Position numbers and translations under genes: made by a program | The notes under the pieces: model-generated | Seen by the model: the letters and a program-made list of their open reading frames with translations, nothing else | What the model was told of the DNA's origin: nothing | Databases searched by the model: none | From: Pycnopodia helianthoides | Lineage: Eukaryota > Echinodermata > Asteroidea > Forcipulatida > Asteriidae | Length of the DNA stretch: 64,000 nucleotides | NCBI GenBank assembly: GCA_032158295.1 | Contig: CM063243.1 | Coordinates: 3,666,948 to 3,730,947 of the forward strand | Direction: 5' to 3' | Shown here: in pieces, positions 42,701-52,461 of the stretch | How the letters are laid out: each line of letters opens with the position of its first letter | Position numbering within the stretch: the first letter of the stretch is position 1

Positions 42701-43732
42701 CAACTCCAGGGGTTACAAAAAGGTGGAAATGATTGCATTTCAACACACTTTCTAAAATTTGGATCCAAGTAAGTTTCAGGCCTTTTATGTCAGCAATGAC
42801 TTTCACTCCTGTTGCATACAGGGTACATGACAAAGACAGTATCAAGTGTCATTCAATAGTTAACATTTGCAGACCTTTAACTTATTTTATCAGATATTCC
42901 GATTGACGAAGTAAATAAATCCAGGTCTCTGGATCTGATAAATGGAGGAGATATCCAAGAGAGGCAAGATATCGACTCAAACCAGAGGTAACATAGAAAT
43001 TCCACGATACATGTAAAACATAAAACATATCAAACTGAGCAGCGAACAGAGTACGAGGCAAGGTGATTGATTGTCAAGGACTCTCAATGACTCTAAATGA
43101 CCCTCAATGACTCTCAATAACTGTTTAGATCACATTAATCACATTCTCATGTTATGCACCTCTAGATATAGATGGATTGCACATGACGTCATTGACCACC
43201 ATCTTTGATGAAATATAATGGAAACATGCACGCGTGTACGCGCTGCGCACAACTCTCAGCCAGTGACAGCCTTTCGCGCGTGCACGTTTCATCAACGATG
43301 GCGGCCAATGCAAGGGGTCTAATGAACGCAGCTAGTGTGCCATTTTGGTTGTCAAATCGATGTAAAGATATGGAGCGCATCTAACTACACGTGCGTCGCC
43401 TGTAGGACGCACTATGCAGTAACACATACAGGAAACTAACTCCTCAAAAACGGAGTAACCAAGATTCGGCGCGACCCACTCCAAAGCAACCAAGTGAAAG
43501 TTTCCATTGAAACTTTATCCCAAATGTTCTGATGATTGCCAATTCTACATTACATCTTAAATATGGTCGTTCTGTTTCAGTGTTTGTGGTGTGTAAGCAA
43601 GGCAACGATTCCCAAGTTGCGGTGAAGACTTTACGAGAGAAGCTAGCCTCCGTTCCAGCAGTTATCAAGGATATCAGAGGAGGGTTAACAGCATGGACTA
43701 CGCACATTGACCCGGATTTTCCAAAGTACTGA
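33767..43732 (+). CDS. MOCS3: MOCS3/UBA4: E1-like adenylyltransferase and sulfurtransferase
   Basis: Twelve coding exons: 33767-33895, 34292-34412, 35142-35234, 36027-36147, 36391-36465, 37323-37440, 38283-38390, 39538-39600, 39841-40004, 40190-40343, 42894-42987, 43581-43732. The protein is about 460 residues, as in human. Order: N-terminal coiled coil, [14 protein letters not shown], nucleotide-binding [38 protein letters not shown], zinc ligands CYRC and CVLC, catalytic TVTNC, then a rhodanese domain with active-site loop CKQGNDSQ. The enzyme adenylates and thiolates MOCS2A and URM1 in the cytosol for molybdopterin synthesis and tRNA thiolation. Two flaws: exon 7 lacks one base in the C run at 38337-38340 (108 nt where phase needs 109), and exons 11 and 12 do not join in frame with the obvious sites. 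Human MOCS3 is intronless; this gene is intron-rich with two U12 introns. AATAAA at 44329. Confidence 0.9.
35070..35125 (+). mobile_element. SINE 3' tail
   Basis: 'actatataagaactgcatatt' with an ATTATTGTTATTA end is the shared SINE tail. The head is not recognisable. It ends just before MOCS3 exon 3. Confidence 0.55.
35576..35962 (-). mobile_element. SINE, minus strand, split by a MITE
   Basis: Reversed body at 35,620-35,716 and reversed B box (GGAACTCGAACTCACACTCTG) at 35,921 are parted by the element at about 35,728-35,898. MOCS3 intron 3. Confidence 0.75.
35728..35898. mobile_element. MITE family X, inserted in the SINE
   Basis: Left end GCTCGATATGGGGCAGAG, right end CTACCCCATATCGGGC (inverted match). 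A second copy at 60,238-60,405 is over 90% alike by eye, including the long G runs. Confidence 0.8.
36520..36776. mobile_element. MITE family K with expanded AAGCCC repeat
   Basis: Ends TTTTGAAACCACG and TTGGTTTTGAAAA, like the copies at 45,014 and 57,726. Between 36,610 and 36,763 the right part has grown into about 25 hexamers, AAGCCC or AAGTCC. Confidence 0.75.
36964..37190 (+). mobile_element. tRNA-headed SINE, truncated
   Basis: Head ATCGTGGCTGAGGAGTCTAA, B box GGTTCGAATCCCGG, body to CATGTGTTGTGTTATAC. MOCS3 intron 5. Confidence 0.75.
37583..37656 (+). other. tRNA-like unit, third type
   Basis: GGGCTAGATGGCTCAGCTGG, then TAGAGCACCGG and GGTTCAAGTCCCGC, give good A and B boxes. The acceptor ends do not pair well, so a tRNA pseudogene or SINE head is likelier than an active gene. 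MOCS3 intron 6. Confidence 0.5.
37858..38246 (+). mobile_element. tRNA-headed SINE, near full length
   Basis: Head GTCATGGCCAAGGGGTGAAG, B box GGTTCGAGTGCC, conserved body and the AAAGCGCTGTATAAAAACTA tail. It ends about 36 bp upstream of MOCS3 exon 7. Confidence 0.85.
38337..38340 (+). other. MOCS3: Frameshift site in MOCS3 exon 7
   Basis: CCCAAGCCCCACCACCTG reads PKPHHL and then reaches a stop. The conserved protein (PPPETVTNC) resumes in the next frame, so one base is missing in this C run relative to the family. Confidence 0.85.
39105..39490 (-). mobile_element. SINE, minus strand, split by MITE A
   Basis: Reversed body and B box (AGACTCAAACCCACACTCTG) lie left of 39,251. The reversed head (CTCGAGTCCAGTGCTCTTGA, then CCGCTTGGCCACGA) lies right of 39,443. 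MOCS3 intron 7. Confidence 0.85.
39251..39443. mobile_element. MITE family A, full length, inside a SINE
   Basis: 193 bp with intact ends GGGCCCAATTTCATAGAGC and CTATGAAATTGGGCCC. It inserted into the anticodon-side segment of the SINE head, so MITE A moved after the SINE did. Confidence 0.92.
40711..40940 (+). mobile_element. MITE family C, full length
   Basis: TTAACCCTCCTACTCGC to GACAGCAAGAGGGCTAA. It is nearly identical to the copies at 25,631 and 44,690, so it was recently active. Confidence 0.85.
41459..41740 (-). repeat. Dispersed repeat shared with 27,850-28,020
   Basis: 'acaggtatactggtgtaacagaagcagtcaagtgga' here is the reverse of 'cttgactgcttctgttacaccagtatacctg' near 27,950. The left part, CGAACCCTAGCAGAGTCTTT, also occurs at 37,250-37,285, near the 3' end of the AT-AC intron. 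Class unknown. Confidence 0.6.
41745..42224 (+). mobile_element. LINE fragment, reverse transcriptase C-terminus
   Basis: [20 protein letters not shown], then after a one-base frameshift near 41,870 [47 protein letters not shown] and a stop. This is the classic end of a non-LTR retrotransposon polyprotein. Only one frameshift in 160 codons: a fairly young relic. Inside MOCS3 intron 10. Confidence 0.85.
42270..42500 (+). mobile_element. Diverged SINE fragment
   Basis: B box GGTTCAAATACCCATCATG and then a body with GGGCTGTATACTCGATCCCC, which matches the reversed 15,020-15,362 copy. MOCS3 intron 10. Confidence 0.65.
43163..43335. mobile_element. MITE family F
   Basis: ATATAGATGGATTGCACATG and ACGTCATTGACCACCATC at the left, GATGGCGGCCAATGCAAGGG near the right. 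MOCS3 intron 11. Confidence 0.7.
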
Positions 43733-44677
43733 TTGATACAAGGCCACGCTTAGGGGAAGTTTTGTTTCTTAGTTGACTACAGAAACCACTACCACCAAAA
43801 ATCCTTTAAAAAAAAAGATTTTATAAGGTTTGATGGATTTGGTACAGCATTTTTAAATTAAGAATTACTTGTTATCAATATTAATTTCAGGTAATGAAAC
43901 CAAGGTTGCCTTAAAAGTGAACTTAACCACTGTAACTCAGAAGCTTGAGGAAACCTGTAGACAGTGGATAGAGAATATTATCTCCAAGCAAACTTTGAAT
44001 TCACGATTCTGATTGGTTGATCCATGGCAACAGCAGTGTGATATTGTACCATATTGCGCGATCCATATCACACCCTGCATATTGCACTGTTCTACCTCCA
44101 AGTACTGCGCTATCTTAAGCTGTGCGTCAAGTTTGCTTGAAGATTAAATCCTTATCACACGGCCACACCAAGCCTTGCCCTTAAATGCTTTTTGTAAAGT
44201 AGCCCATTGCAAATTGTGCATTTTACTTGCCCGAGGAAGTTTTAGTAGCCCAGATTTTAAACATGTGTTGTCATAAATGTATCGTTCTGATGTATTAATG
44301 GATGCAAACACAAACAGTTTAGTGGTTGAATAAAGTTACATTTGCAGTCAAATTTTAACTAACACCTTTTTGAAATTCATTATTCACATCTGAAAAGAAA
44401 GAAATATGAGCATTTTTAAAACAAGAAGGTTGCACAGTTTCTGGTAGCCCACAGGGCAAGTTGAGAAGTGGTGTTTACTAGCCTGTAGCAGTTGTTACTA
44501 GACAATGTAAGCCGGGCTAGTGTTATGGGTGAGCCCTGCACACACACTGGGAGAGTAGACGAATATAAGGACATATCATTCTACACATTGATCTACAATT
44601 GCACATTATCTCAGCTTTATTTACTTTAAATCCTCACAATACAGAGCTATGAAATATTTACACAAGACAGACCACTT
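43733..44677 (+). other. MOCS3 3' UTR and flank
   Basis: AATAAA at 44329-44334 is the best poly(A) signal. No other gene is seen before the MITE C copies at about 44,680. Confidence 0.45.
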
Positions 44678-44679
44678 TT

Positions 44680-45318
44680 TTAACCCTCTTAACCCTCCTA
44701 CTGTCAGTGACTCTTGGCAACATTTTCCAGTGAGTTGACCAACCATTTGAAACCATTCGACTGCCAAGGTTGTGTACGGTGGCACAACTGTGCACAGAAC
44801 TAACAGTGTATTGAGTACATGCATTCCATCATGGTATCATATTGCAGGCTGGCATAGTTTATCTATCATTCAAAACCACAGTGAATGGTATTGAATGGTC
44901 ACACAGCAAGAGGGTTAACTCTTGGAAACGATTTCCCAGCGAGTTGACCAACCATTTGAAACCATTCAACTGCACTGGTTGTGTATGGTGGCACAACTAT
45001 GCATGGAACTATGGCCCTTTTCAAAATCACGGCTTAAGTTCAGGCTTTGGCTTGGGCTCTGCCCACCTGATTGAATCCCTGTAAGGTTAGCGCACATTTT
45101 CATAATACCTGAAGGAACCTAAGCCCAAGTGCAAGCCAAAATGCAAGCCCAAGCCGTGGTTTCGAAAAGGGCCTACATGTATATAGGCTAACTGTGTACA
45201 TGGGTGTACTTTGTCAGTGCATTCACCACATGATATCATATTGCAGGCCGGCATAGTTTGTCTATCATTCCAAACCACAGCGGATGATATTAAATGGTCA
45301 GACAGTAGGAGGGTTAAT
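44680..45318 (+). mobile_element. Two MITE C copies, the second interrupted by MITE K
   Basis: The first runs 44,690-44,920. The second starts at about 44,920 without a left end, is broken by MITE K at 45,014-45,175, and resumes to CAGACAGTAGGAGGGTTAA at 45,318. Confidence 0.8.
45014..45175. mobile_element. MITE family K
   Basis: Ends GGCCCTTTTCAAAATCACGG and CCGTGGTTTCGAAAAGGGCC with CAGGCTTTGGCTTGGGCTCT and its inverted match AGGAACCTAAGCCCAAGTGC inside. Confidence 0.85.
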
Positions 45319-46367
45319 AAACCATTTACAAAAAATACATGTAAACATGATCACATCAAACAATGTAGCACAACAGTAGTCACTTTTACTTTAAGCAATT
45401 CCAATTGTAAACAAGAAAGCTCTTTATAAAATTACATTTAAAATCCTTTTAATTTTAGTAAGAGCTATAGAGACACAAAATTTGGCCTGTATTTATTTAA
45501 TAACTAATGTAAGTTACAGCTTTTCACAAAGCACTTCCAATTAAGAAACTTGAGTCCGCATCAAAATTAAAACTATTTGATCGTATTCTTTAACCCCTAA
45601 CTTTGAGTCGTGTAAAGTTTTTAATCTTCTGTACAATTTCAAATCAATAAACTGCAGCATTGAAGTTAATTTTTGTGTAAATTTAATTATGTGATGTCCA
45701 CATTGTACATCGGTGCTAAATGTGGGGTGAACAAAGAAAAGCTGGCTTTACATGTCAGTGCTCTACTAAACTGAGCTAACCTAGCTAACCTACGTTGGCA
45801 GTCTCCCTATTTCGACAATCTTTGTCTGGCGGCGCTAGTCAGAAGTCATAACGTTACTGCCCTTATAGCCAGGGATCACACCCTCATTTACACTAGTAAT
45901 GATCCAAATAAAATCACAAAGTGTGTGCAAAACACTGTTTTTTTTAAAACCCGCATCTTAAGTTGGTGCTATTTTTTTTAAAACTCATTCAAAGTCGCTG
46001 AACATAATTGGCAAAACAGAATAAAATTATCAAATATCAAACCTCTCGATAAAGATATAATATACTTTAAAAACATTTTTTATAGTAAAATTAAGTAAAT
46101 ATTAGTTATTTTCTTTGATCCAAAAATACAGTAAAACTGTCCGAGTTTTCCATCAAAAACATTTTGATTACATTAAGTTTCATAACCAAAGTGGTATAAG
46201 AAGTTTATTTATATAAATATAATTCACAATTTTGTAAAAGCAACTTTCAGTTGAAAAATAAAATACATTCTTTCACTTGTATTCTTTCACTTGTTTCTTA
46301 AGTCTCATCTTCGGTTACATAATCACGTCATACTAGAAGGCTGTATTTTTGTCAAGATCTATAGACA
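45319..46367. other. AT-rich intergenic stretch
   Basis: Long A/T tracts, no supported exon, RNA gene or complete repeat. Confidence 0.4.
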
Positions 46368-46369
46368 AT

Positions 46370-46700
46370 GTTTACATTTGTTTACAGAGTGGTGACCTCG
46401 TACATTATAATGCATTTCCTGACGGGCAAGATGCTACACAGGCTCAATGGGAAAAACTTATATTTTGTGTCATCATTTTCTCATAAATTCAAAATTTACA
46501 AAAGCAACAGCTGCACAGCTTTTGAGATGTCCCCCCTTTCTTCATATCAAAAGTTGAGGAAAATCAGACAGTGCGATCTCCATAAAACATAAGATTTGTT
46601 GTATTCTTCCATTGAGCTGTGTACAAATGTGCCCGCCGGGAGTCCAGGCTCTGTGGCTCTTTTGTAAACGTGATGTCACAGGTCACATCGTCTATAGACC
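46370..46700 (+). mobile_element. MITE family H
   Basis: Starts TGTTTACATTTGTTTACAGA, then GTGGTGACCTCGTACATTAT, and ends TGTCACAGGTCACATCGTCT. It aligns with 58,437 along its whole length. Confidence 0.85.
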
Positions 46701-47635
46701 CCTTGCACCGACGTCAACACGACCGCTGTCTGTGCACGGCTTCGCTCGGCCCCAGCGGCCTATCCAGGACCGCTGGGATGGGCTAATCAGCTTGCACAGA
46801 TTCTTGTTCAGGAAGTACGTCATGCGTGCAGTGCTTGCAGTGTGAGTGTGATGCATGATGGGACTGAATATTAACCAATGAGCGTGCTTGATATGTTTGC
46901 CCATCCCAGCGCCTTTGGTTTTAAGGCAAGGCGCTGGGGACGAGCGAAGTGCACGGCCTGCCATTTCAGGCGTCAAATGGCATAAAGATTTGGTGAGCGT
47001 GTAGAATGTGCATGCGCTGCCTAAAATTGCACACTGCCCAGTACCAGTACACACAGGGAATGTGACTCCCAAAATAGCAATGAGCAAGAGTGACCGCATG
47101 GTAAACTAGGCCTGGGCGACTATCAGCTGGTGTCAATGTCGCGACTATCGATTGCTATACTGTCCAGTCACGACTGCCACTTTTCAACTACCCGGTTAAA
47201 CCGCACCACCACGACTGTGAAAAGAGCTTAAGAGTGCTTTAAGGCCAATTTTACTAAAAAAAGGAACCCATTATGACTCCTGAAAAATTTGACATCTGGG
47301 ATTTGAGACCCATCGCAAATGATCGGTAAAACCTTAAACCTTAAAAGACGATTATTCTTCTTGTTTATAAATCCATTCAAACAAATACTGAGTTCTGACT
47401 AGCTCTGAGAGAAAGTTGATAACTGTACAATAGAATAGTACTGAAAGAGCAGGAGGGCTAACAGTAGATCAGCAGCTGTAACTGTTTCACAATAAGGTCA
47501 CAGACATGAGAGAACAGGTCCCCACCTGGATGGCTGGATGACCCAGCTACAATTTTTAGCCTACAATCCAGGCCTACTGAACCCAATTTAGAGAACACGC
47601 TTGGGGTGCATCATCTTAATGGCTCATTGTGTAGA

Positions 47636-48478
47636 ACACACTTGAGATGTCACCCAGATGACTTATTCCATAGCGCACAGAGATGTCACCCAGATGACTT
47701 ATTCCATAGCGCATAGAGATGTCACCCAGATGACTTATTCCATAGCGCACAGAGATGTCACCCAGATGACTTATTCCATAGCGCAAAGAGATGTCACCCA
47801 GATGACTCATTGTGTAGAACACACTTGAGATGTCACCCAGATGACTCATTCCATAGCGCACAGAGATGTCACCCAGATGACTCATTGTGTAGAACACACT
47901 TGAGATGTCACCCAGATGACTCATTCCATAGCGCACAGAGATGTCACCCTGATGACTCATTGTGTAGAACACACTTGAGATGTCACCCAGATGACTCATT
48001 CCATAGCACACAGAGATGTCACCCTGATGACTTATTCCATAGCGCACAGAGATGTCACCCTGATGACTCATTGTCAAGAAGACGCTTGAGATGCATCATC
48101 CCGATGACTCTTTGTAAAGAGCGTGCCCGAGATCAACCTGATGACTTACTGTAAAGAACACGCTTGAGATGATGACTCGTTCTAAAGAACACGCTTGAGA
48201 TGTATCATCCTGATGACTCATTGTATAGAACACGCTTGAGATGTCACCCAGATAACTCATTCCACAGGGCACAGAGATGTCACCCTGATGACTCATTGTA
48301 TAGAACACACTTAAGATGAATCATCCTGATGACTTGCTGTACAAAACACACTTGTGATCCACCTGATGACTCATTGTATAGAACACGCTTGAGATGCACC
48401 ACCCTGATGACTCATTGTATAGAACACGCTGGAGATGCACCACCCTGATGACTCATTGTATAGAACACGCTTGTGACG
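47636..48478. repeat. Minisatellite of 34-45 bp units, about 21 copies
   Basis: Two unit types alternate: 'agatgtcacccagatgact' followed by 'tattccatagcgcac' or by 'cattgtgtagaacacacttg'. Towards the right the unit becomes 'caccctgatgactcattgta' 'tagaacacgcttgag'. The minus strand is open for 153 codons in the left part (GISHLGDISVRY-type repeats). The right edge meets the last exon of the PH-domain gene without a gap. Confidence 0.93.
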
Positions 48479-50241
48479 TATCACCCTGATGACTTGCGGC
48501 CTTGGCGAAGCAGATTGCCTGCATCCAAACCTGCAGCTCCTCCTTCGACTCAGCCTGGAGGTAGTATGTCCGTCTGCTATCACTGGGCTTCAGTCGAAAC
48601 ACAAACTTTTTGCGATCAATTTCAGCCTCGGCTATCTCCGTTCCGATAAGGGGGATGGCTTTATCAAGGCTCTGTTGAAACATTAAATTGAGAATTAGAA
48701 GGGATTTATCGTACAGTGACAAAGTAGTGGTCGAATACAGTCATCTTTACCTAGGACCTTCCAGGGTACAGAGAAAAGGGCCCATCATAAGTATCAACAC
48801 AGCACAGCACATGGAAATAGAAAAGAAAAACTCTCTTTAAACTAAGTATTACACTTCATTGCCTGAAATGAAACAGGAAATGTATTCTGAAAATACAATT
48901 TCCATAAACTTCCTTCCTTTAATGATTTTACCCTCAGACCACTAGTGGTTTTTAGAGAAAGAGAAACAAAATAAAAAGTAAAACATAAATAACTGCCACC
49001 ACTGGGTCTTCCTGAACTGTGTTTGGGAAAGATGCCCGGACTGACTACTTTTTCGCTGAAGTCATTGTGAAAAAACACCAATACATAAAGTTAACCCTCC
49101 TTTAAAAACATTTGGGAAGGAAGGGAGGGGGCGGGAACTCGGGAATCCCCGTCCCCCCCCTGCCTACTCCTAGAATTATGAGGTTCCATGAACCTCATAG
49201 AGGTCCATGTACAAACTACAATACAAAACTTTTTTTCATTTACGTTTCTGCACCTGGAGTTCTCATTTGAAATCGGATCTCGCCAAAATTAGGCTCTACG
49301 TGTTCCTTGGAATCTCATTGAGCGTTGCATGGGTCAAGAAAATCCACTCCGCAAATTTAAAATTGTTAAAAAGCAATAAATTCTTACCGTCATTCCCAGT
49401 CCTCTTCAAACAGTGTGAGTGTTATAACAAATATGGCGCTTGCTGCGCTCGCAAAGGTCTACCGAACAAACTGGTACTCCGCGCGCAGCAACGCTGGTCA
49501 CGGCAACTGTAGGTTGGTTTTGTACACACATCATGTGACTCCAGCGCCATATTTGTTATAACACTCACACTGTTTGAAGAGGACTGGGAATGACGGTAAG
49601 AATTTATTGCTTTTTAACAATTTTAAATTTGCGGATTTTCTTGACCCATGCAACGCTCAATGAGATTCCAAGGAACACGTAGAGCCTAATTTTGGCGAGA
49701 TCCGATTTCAAATGAGAACTCCAGGTGCAGAAACGTAAATGAAAAAAAGTTTTGTATTGTAGTTTGTACATGGACCTCTATGAGGTTCATGGAACCTCAT
49801 AATTCTAGGAGTACCCCCTGCCCTGCTGCCTATGAATTAATTACCGTATTGTGCAGTTTACGTTACACTATATAGTAGTATTACTAGTGGACATGGTGGA
49901 TACTAAGTCACTGACAGTCATCACAACAACTAGAAGAATGCTATTATCATACTTGTATAGCCAGTACTAGTATGATAATATAAAAACAACATTTTAATAC
50001 ATACCTCTGAATCATTTCCGTATTGAAGCGTGTTGCCGTGATTGTTCCTCAGTAGAAACCATCGCCTCTCCCATTTATGTGAGAGTTTCGTTCTCTTCCT
50101 CAACCACCCACACTTCATGTTCTCAGTCACACCTCCAGTTTCATTCGTAACCGTTTTGGGGCCTTCCTCTGCGGCAGACCCAGTGTTATCATGATCTACC
50201 TCGGGACCGTTTGCGTTACTTCCAGTATCGTTGGTCGCCAT
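48453..50241 (-). CDS. Small pleckstrin-homology (PH) domain protein
   Basis: Two minus-strand exons, 50241-50005 and 48671-48453, join in phase 0 and give 151 residues. The start is the ATG in AAAATGGCGACC, a good Kozak context. Residues 1-40 are polar and disordered. A PH domain fills about 43-139: CGWLRKRTKLSHKWERRWFL at the start, LKPSDSRRTYYLQAESKEEL in the middle and the invariant Trp in QVWMQA. PH domains bind phosphoinositides or proteins at membranes. The basic cluster near the first loop would suit lipid binding, but I cannot name an ortholog. The last 15 codons (after FAKA) lie in or against the minisatellite and end SQACSIQ. Either this is the true end, or a donor such as CAG/GGTGATACG is used and more exons were missed. 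Confidence 0.7.
49156..49822. mobile_element. Foldback element with 270-bp arms and 9-bp target duplication
   Basis: The left arm 49165-49440 begins TACTCCTAGAATTATGAGG. The right arm 49543-49813 ends CCTCATAATTCTAGGAGTA. The arms are almost perfect reverse complements around a 102-bp loop (TGCTGCGCTCGCAAAGG...). CCCCCTGCC flanks both sides (49156-49164 and 49814-49822), a 9-bp target duplication. Long arms and 9 bp suggest a non-autonomous Mutator-like element. It lies in the single intron of the PH-domain gene. Confidence 0.92.
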
Positions 50242-50528
50242 TTTGACGCTTTCAATTATGTTGTCTGTTTTGACAATCGCAGCGCCCTCAAGTGTCCAAA
50301 ACACCAAAAACGGGGTTTGGCAGTGGCGTAACTGGTGGGGGTGGGGGCGGGGAGGGGAGCACACGACCCCCCCCCCCCCACTTCCCCAATTTAAAATTTA
50401 GACTTTTCAGATTAAGAATTTCAAAAGTAAAAATGATACATTTTGTTGTAAGCTTTAATATAATAATTTTAATGTTTTTAGAATTTACATGCAGACAATG
50501 GTTGTTTTTACACTCGTACGTAAATTTT

Positions 50529-50921
50529 AAAGGAACATTACAGAATTGGTAAGAAAAAAACTTGTAAAATATACTTTTTGATCACAGATTTACATACAAC
50601 TTACACGGTCTAATGATGATGATAGTAGAAAACATCCCTTGAAATATTTCTGTCTGAAATGTCATATGTGATGAGAAAAGAATAAACTAGTTTTCCGATT
50701 GGAGTTTATCGCTCAGTGAGTGTTTTATTCATTTGTTGAATCTATATGATTTCATGCAAATGTGTAATCGGTTTTTCACTATTTTCTCGTGACCCAGATG
50801 GCCGATCGATCTCAAACTTCTACAGGTTTGTCAGTTTATGTATATGGTAGATTACATAAGGTGCTTACATTGCCAGCAACTGTTTTGTTAGCAAAAACCA
50901 ATTCTGTAATGTTCCTTTAAA
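50529..50921 (+). mobile_element. MITE family E, full length
   Basis: AAAGGAACATTACAGAATTG at the left and CAATTCTGTAATGTTCCTTT at the right: a 22-bp perfect terminal repeat. The body matches 12,073 and, inverted, 54,249. Confidence 0.92.
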
Positions 50922-51303
50922 CAAAAATAGTAAATGGCATGACAAGAGCGATGAAAAAGGTTTGGTTCAAGAGAAATGCAAACAGAAAATACAGCTTTAA
51001 TTCGCCAGCTAGTGCCCCAAGGAAAACATTTGTTGCACCCTCTTGTGCCTTCCTAAAATTGTACACTATTATTATTAATTCGGTGCTGGTTATGGGTTCG
51101 ACTAAAAGTTTCAACAAAATGAAAACTTACTTCGAAAGATTGGATAATTATTTTAAAATTGTACTGTATGATTTGCTATTCTTTGCTTTTCCCTGAGCTT
51201 CTTAATCGTAATTTGGCATAAATGTTGAACAATTTTATGTCCGAGAAATTTGGCGCCGCTTGCACACTAAGCAGAGAATGGTGATCGCAAGCGCATAATT
51301 CGG

Positions 51304-51332
51304 CGGTAAGCAGAGCCATGAAATTGGGCCCA
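51304..51332. mobile_element. MITE A/B right-end fragment
   Basis: GTAAGCAGAGCCATGAAATTGGGCCC, the B-type end as at 56,950, preceded by a short decayed remnant. Confidence 0.6.
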
Positions 51333-52461
51333 GATTACACGCTGCGTTTTTGTTTAATTATTGTACTATACGCATGTACACTCTGAGAATTGGCTGAATA
51401 TTATAATAACAATAATTAAAAGAAGTTTTTCAAAGTCGTCTATCGAGTGAAGTGTACACAACATGTTGAACTGTATACATTGAACTCATGGTGTTCCGAA
51501 ACACACTCGTAATCTCAATGGTTTCACCGTCCAAAAGTCAACCCCCCCCCCCAAAACCATGCCATACGCCAGAAGCGGAAACCACTGACTAAAAAAATAA
51601 TCAAAATATTGCGTCACTCCAGGTTCTAAGTCTACTTAATTTGCCGTTAATCAAATACACACGAGTGGCCCTCATGGAGTCATAATGATATTCACGACAG
51701 TCGTGTATATATAAAGCGTTCGCCCCGAAATGACTCTTAAATCAATACAGCAAATCACTGCATGCTTTGTTGACTTAGGACTAAACGGTGGAGATCGATT
51801 TATATTAGTGTTCGTCTAAAACGAAACGCTGACATCTCAATTTGTGTTCTCTTGCTGAGGTGTGTGTGTTTCTATTGCGGTACAATTTTATCATATAGAG
51901 GTTTAGCTCCACTTTGATAACACAGTATAATGGCACAAGTTGTCATAACGTCAAGTTAGTGTGGGCCATGGACGTGCTTTTCCATGACGTGCGTCAAAAT
52001 TGGTGGGGACCACCGTTTCGCAGTCAATCAACTCAGACTTCAGTATACAGTACGTTTCCATTAATTTTTTCCCCACCCAGTACCACTACAAAACAACTGC
52101 GGCTGATTGTTAATGTGGACGATTCACCAATCCAACGTAGCAACCACTAACAATTGAGAGTGGGAGGTTAGCAACGCCGCGAGTCTGTGCCGTGCTCGTC
52201 GTGGCCTCTCGACGAACGGATGAACGCACCTGAAAAGCGCTGCTTGCAGTCCGGGGGAGTGTCAGATTGTGTTGGGGGCACACTCACGGGAAGGTTGAAG
52301 TGCTGAGCTTAGCCTGAAAGCGCAGTCCTTTTGTCCCCCTCTGAATTTCACAGGTACACGCTGACAAAAACATCTGCACACAGCAAGGCTACATAACACC
52401 GATGGTTTACTATATTATACTACATCCTCAGTTAGTAGTGGTGGTTTATTGAGTCGTCATC
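51333..52461 (+). promoter_or_regulatory. SPEC3-like gene upstream region
   Basis: No repeat of the main families is seen in the last 1.1 kb before the ATG. 'gtatatataaagcg' at about 51,704-51,717 is a possible TATA box. From 52,150 the sequence becomes GC-richer and could be 5' UTR. Confidence 0.35.

Larger units (their letters stand above)
40344..42893 (+). other. U12-type GT-AG intron (MOCS3 intron 10)
   Basis: Donor GTATCCTTTT (perfect U12 consensus) follows LPNFI. ACCTTTAACT lies before TTATTTTATCAG, placing the branch A about 13 nt from the AG. The intron is 2.55 kb and contains MITE C, a LINE fragment and a SINE. Confidence 0.85.

Noticed and set aside
47616..48154. A repetitive protein gene of about 150 residues on the minus strand
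   Set aside because: The frame exists only because the satellite units lack stops. There is no start context or flanking exon, although its junction with the PH-domain exon is reported as a finding.
47636..48478. CRISPR-like array
   Set aside because: Units are contiguous and diverging without unique spacers, and the host is an animal.
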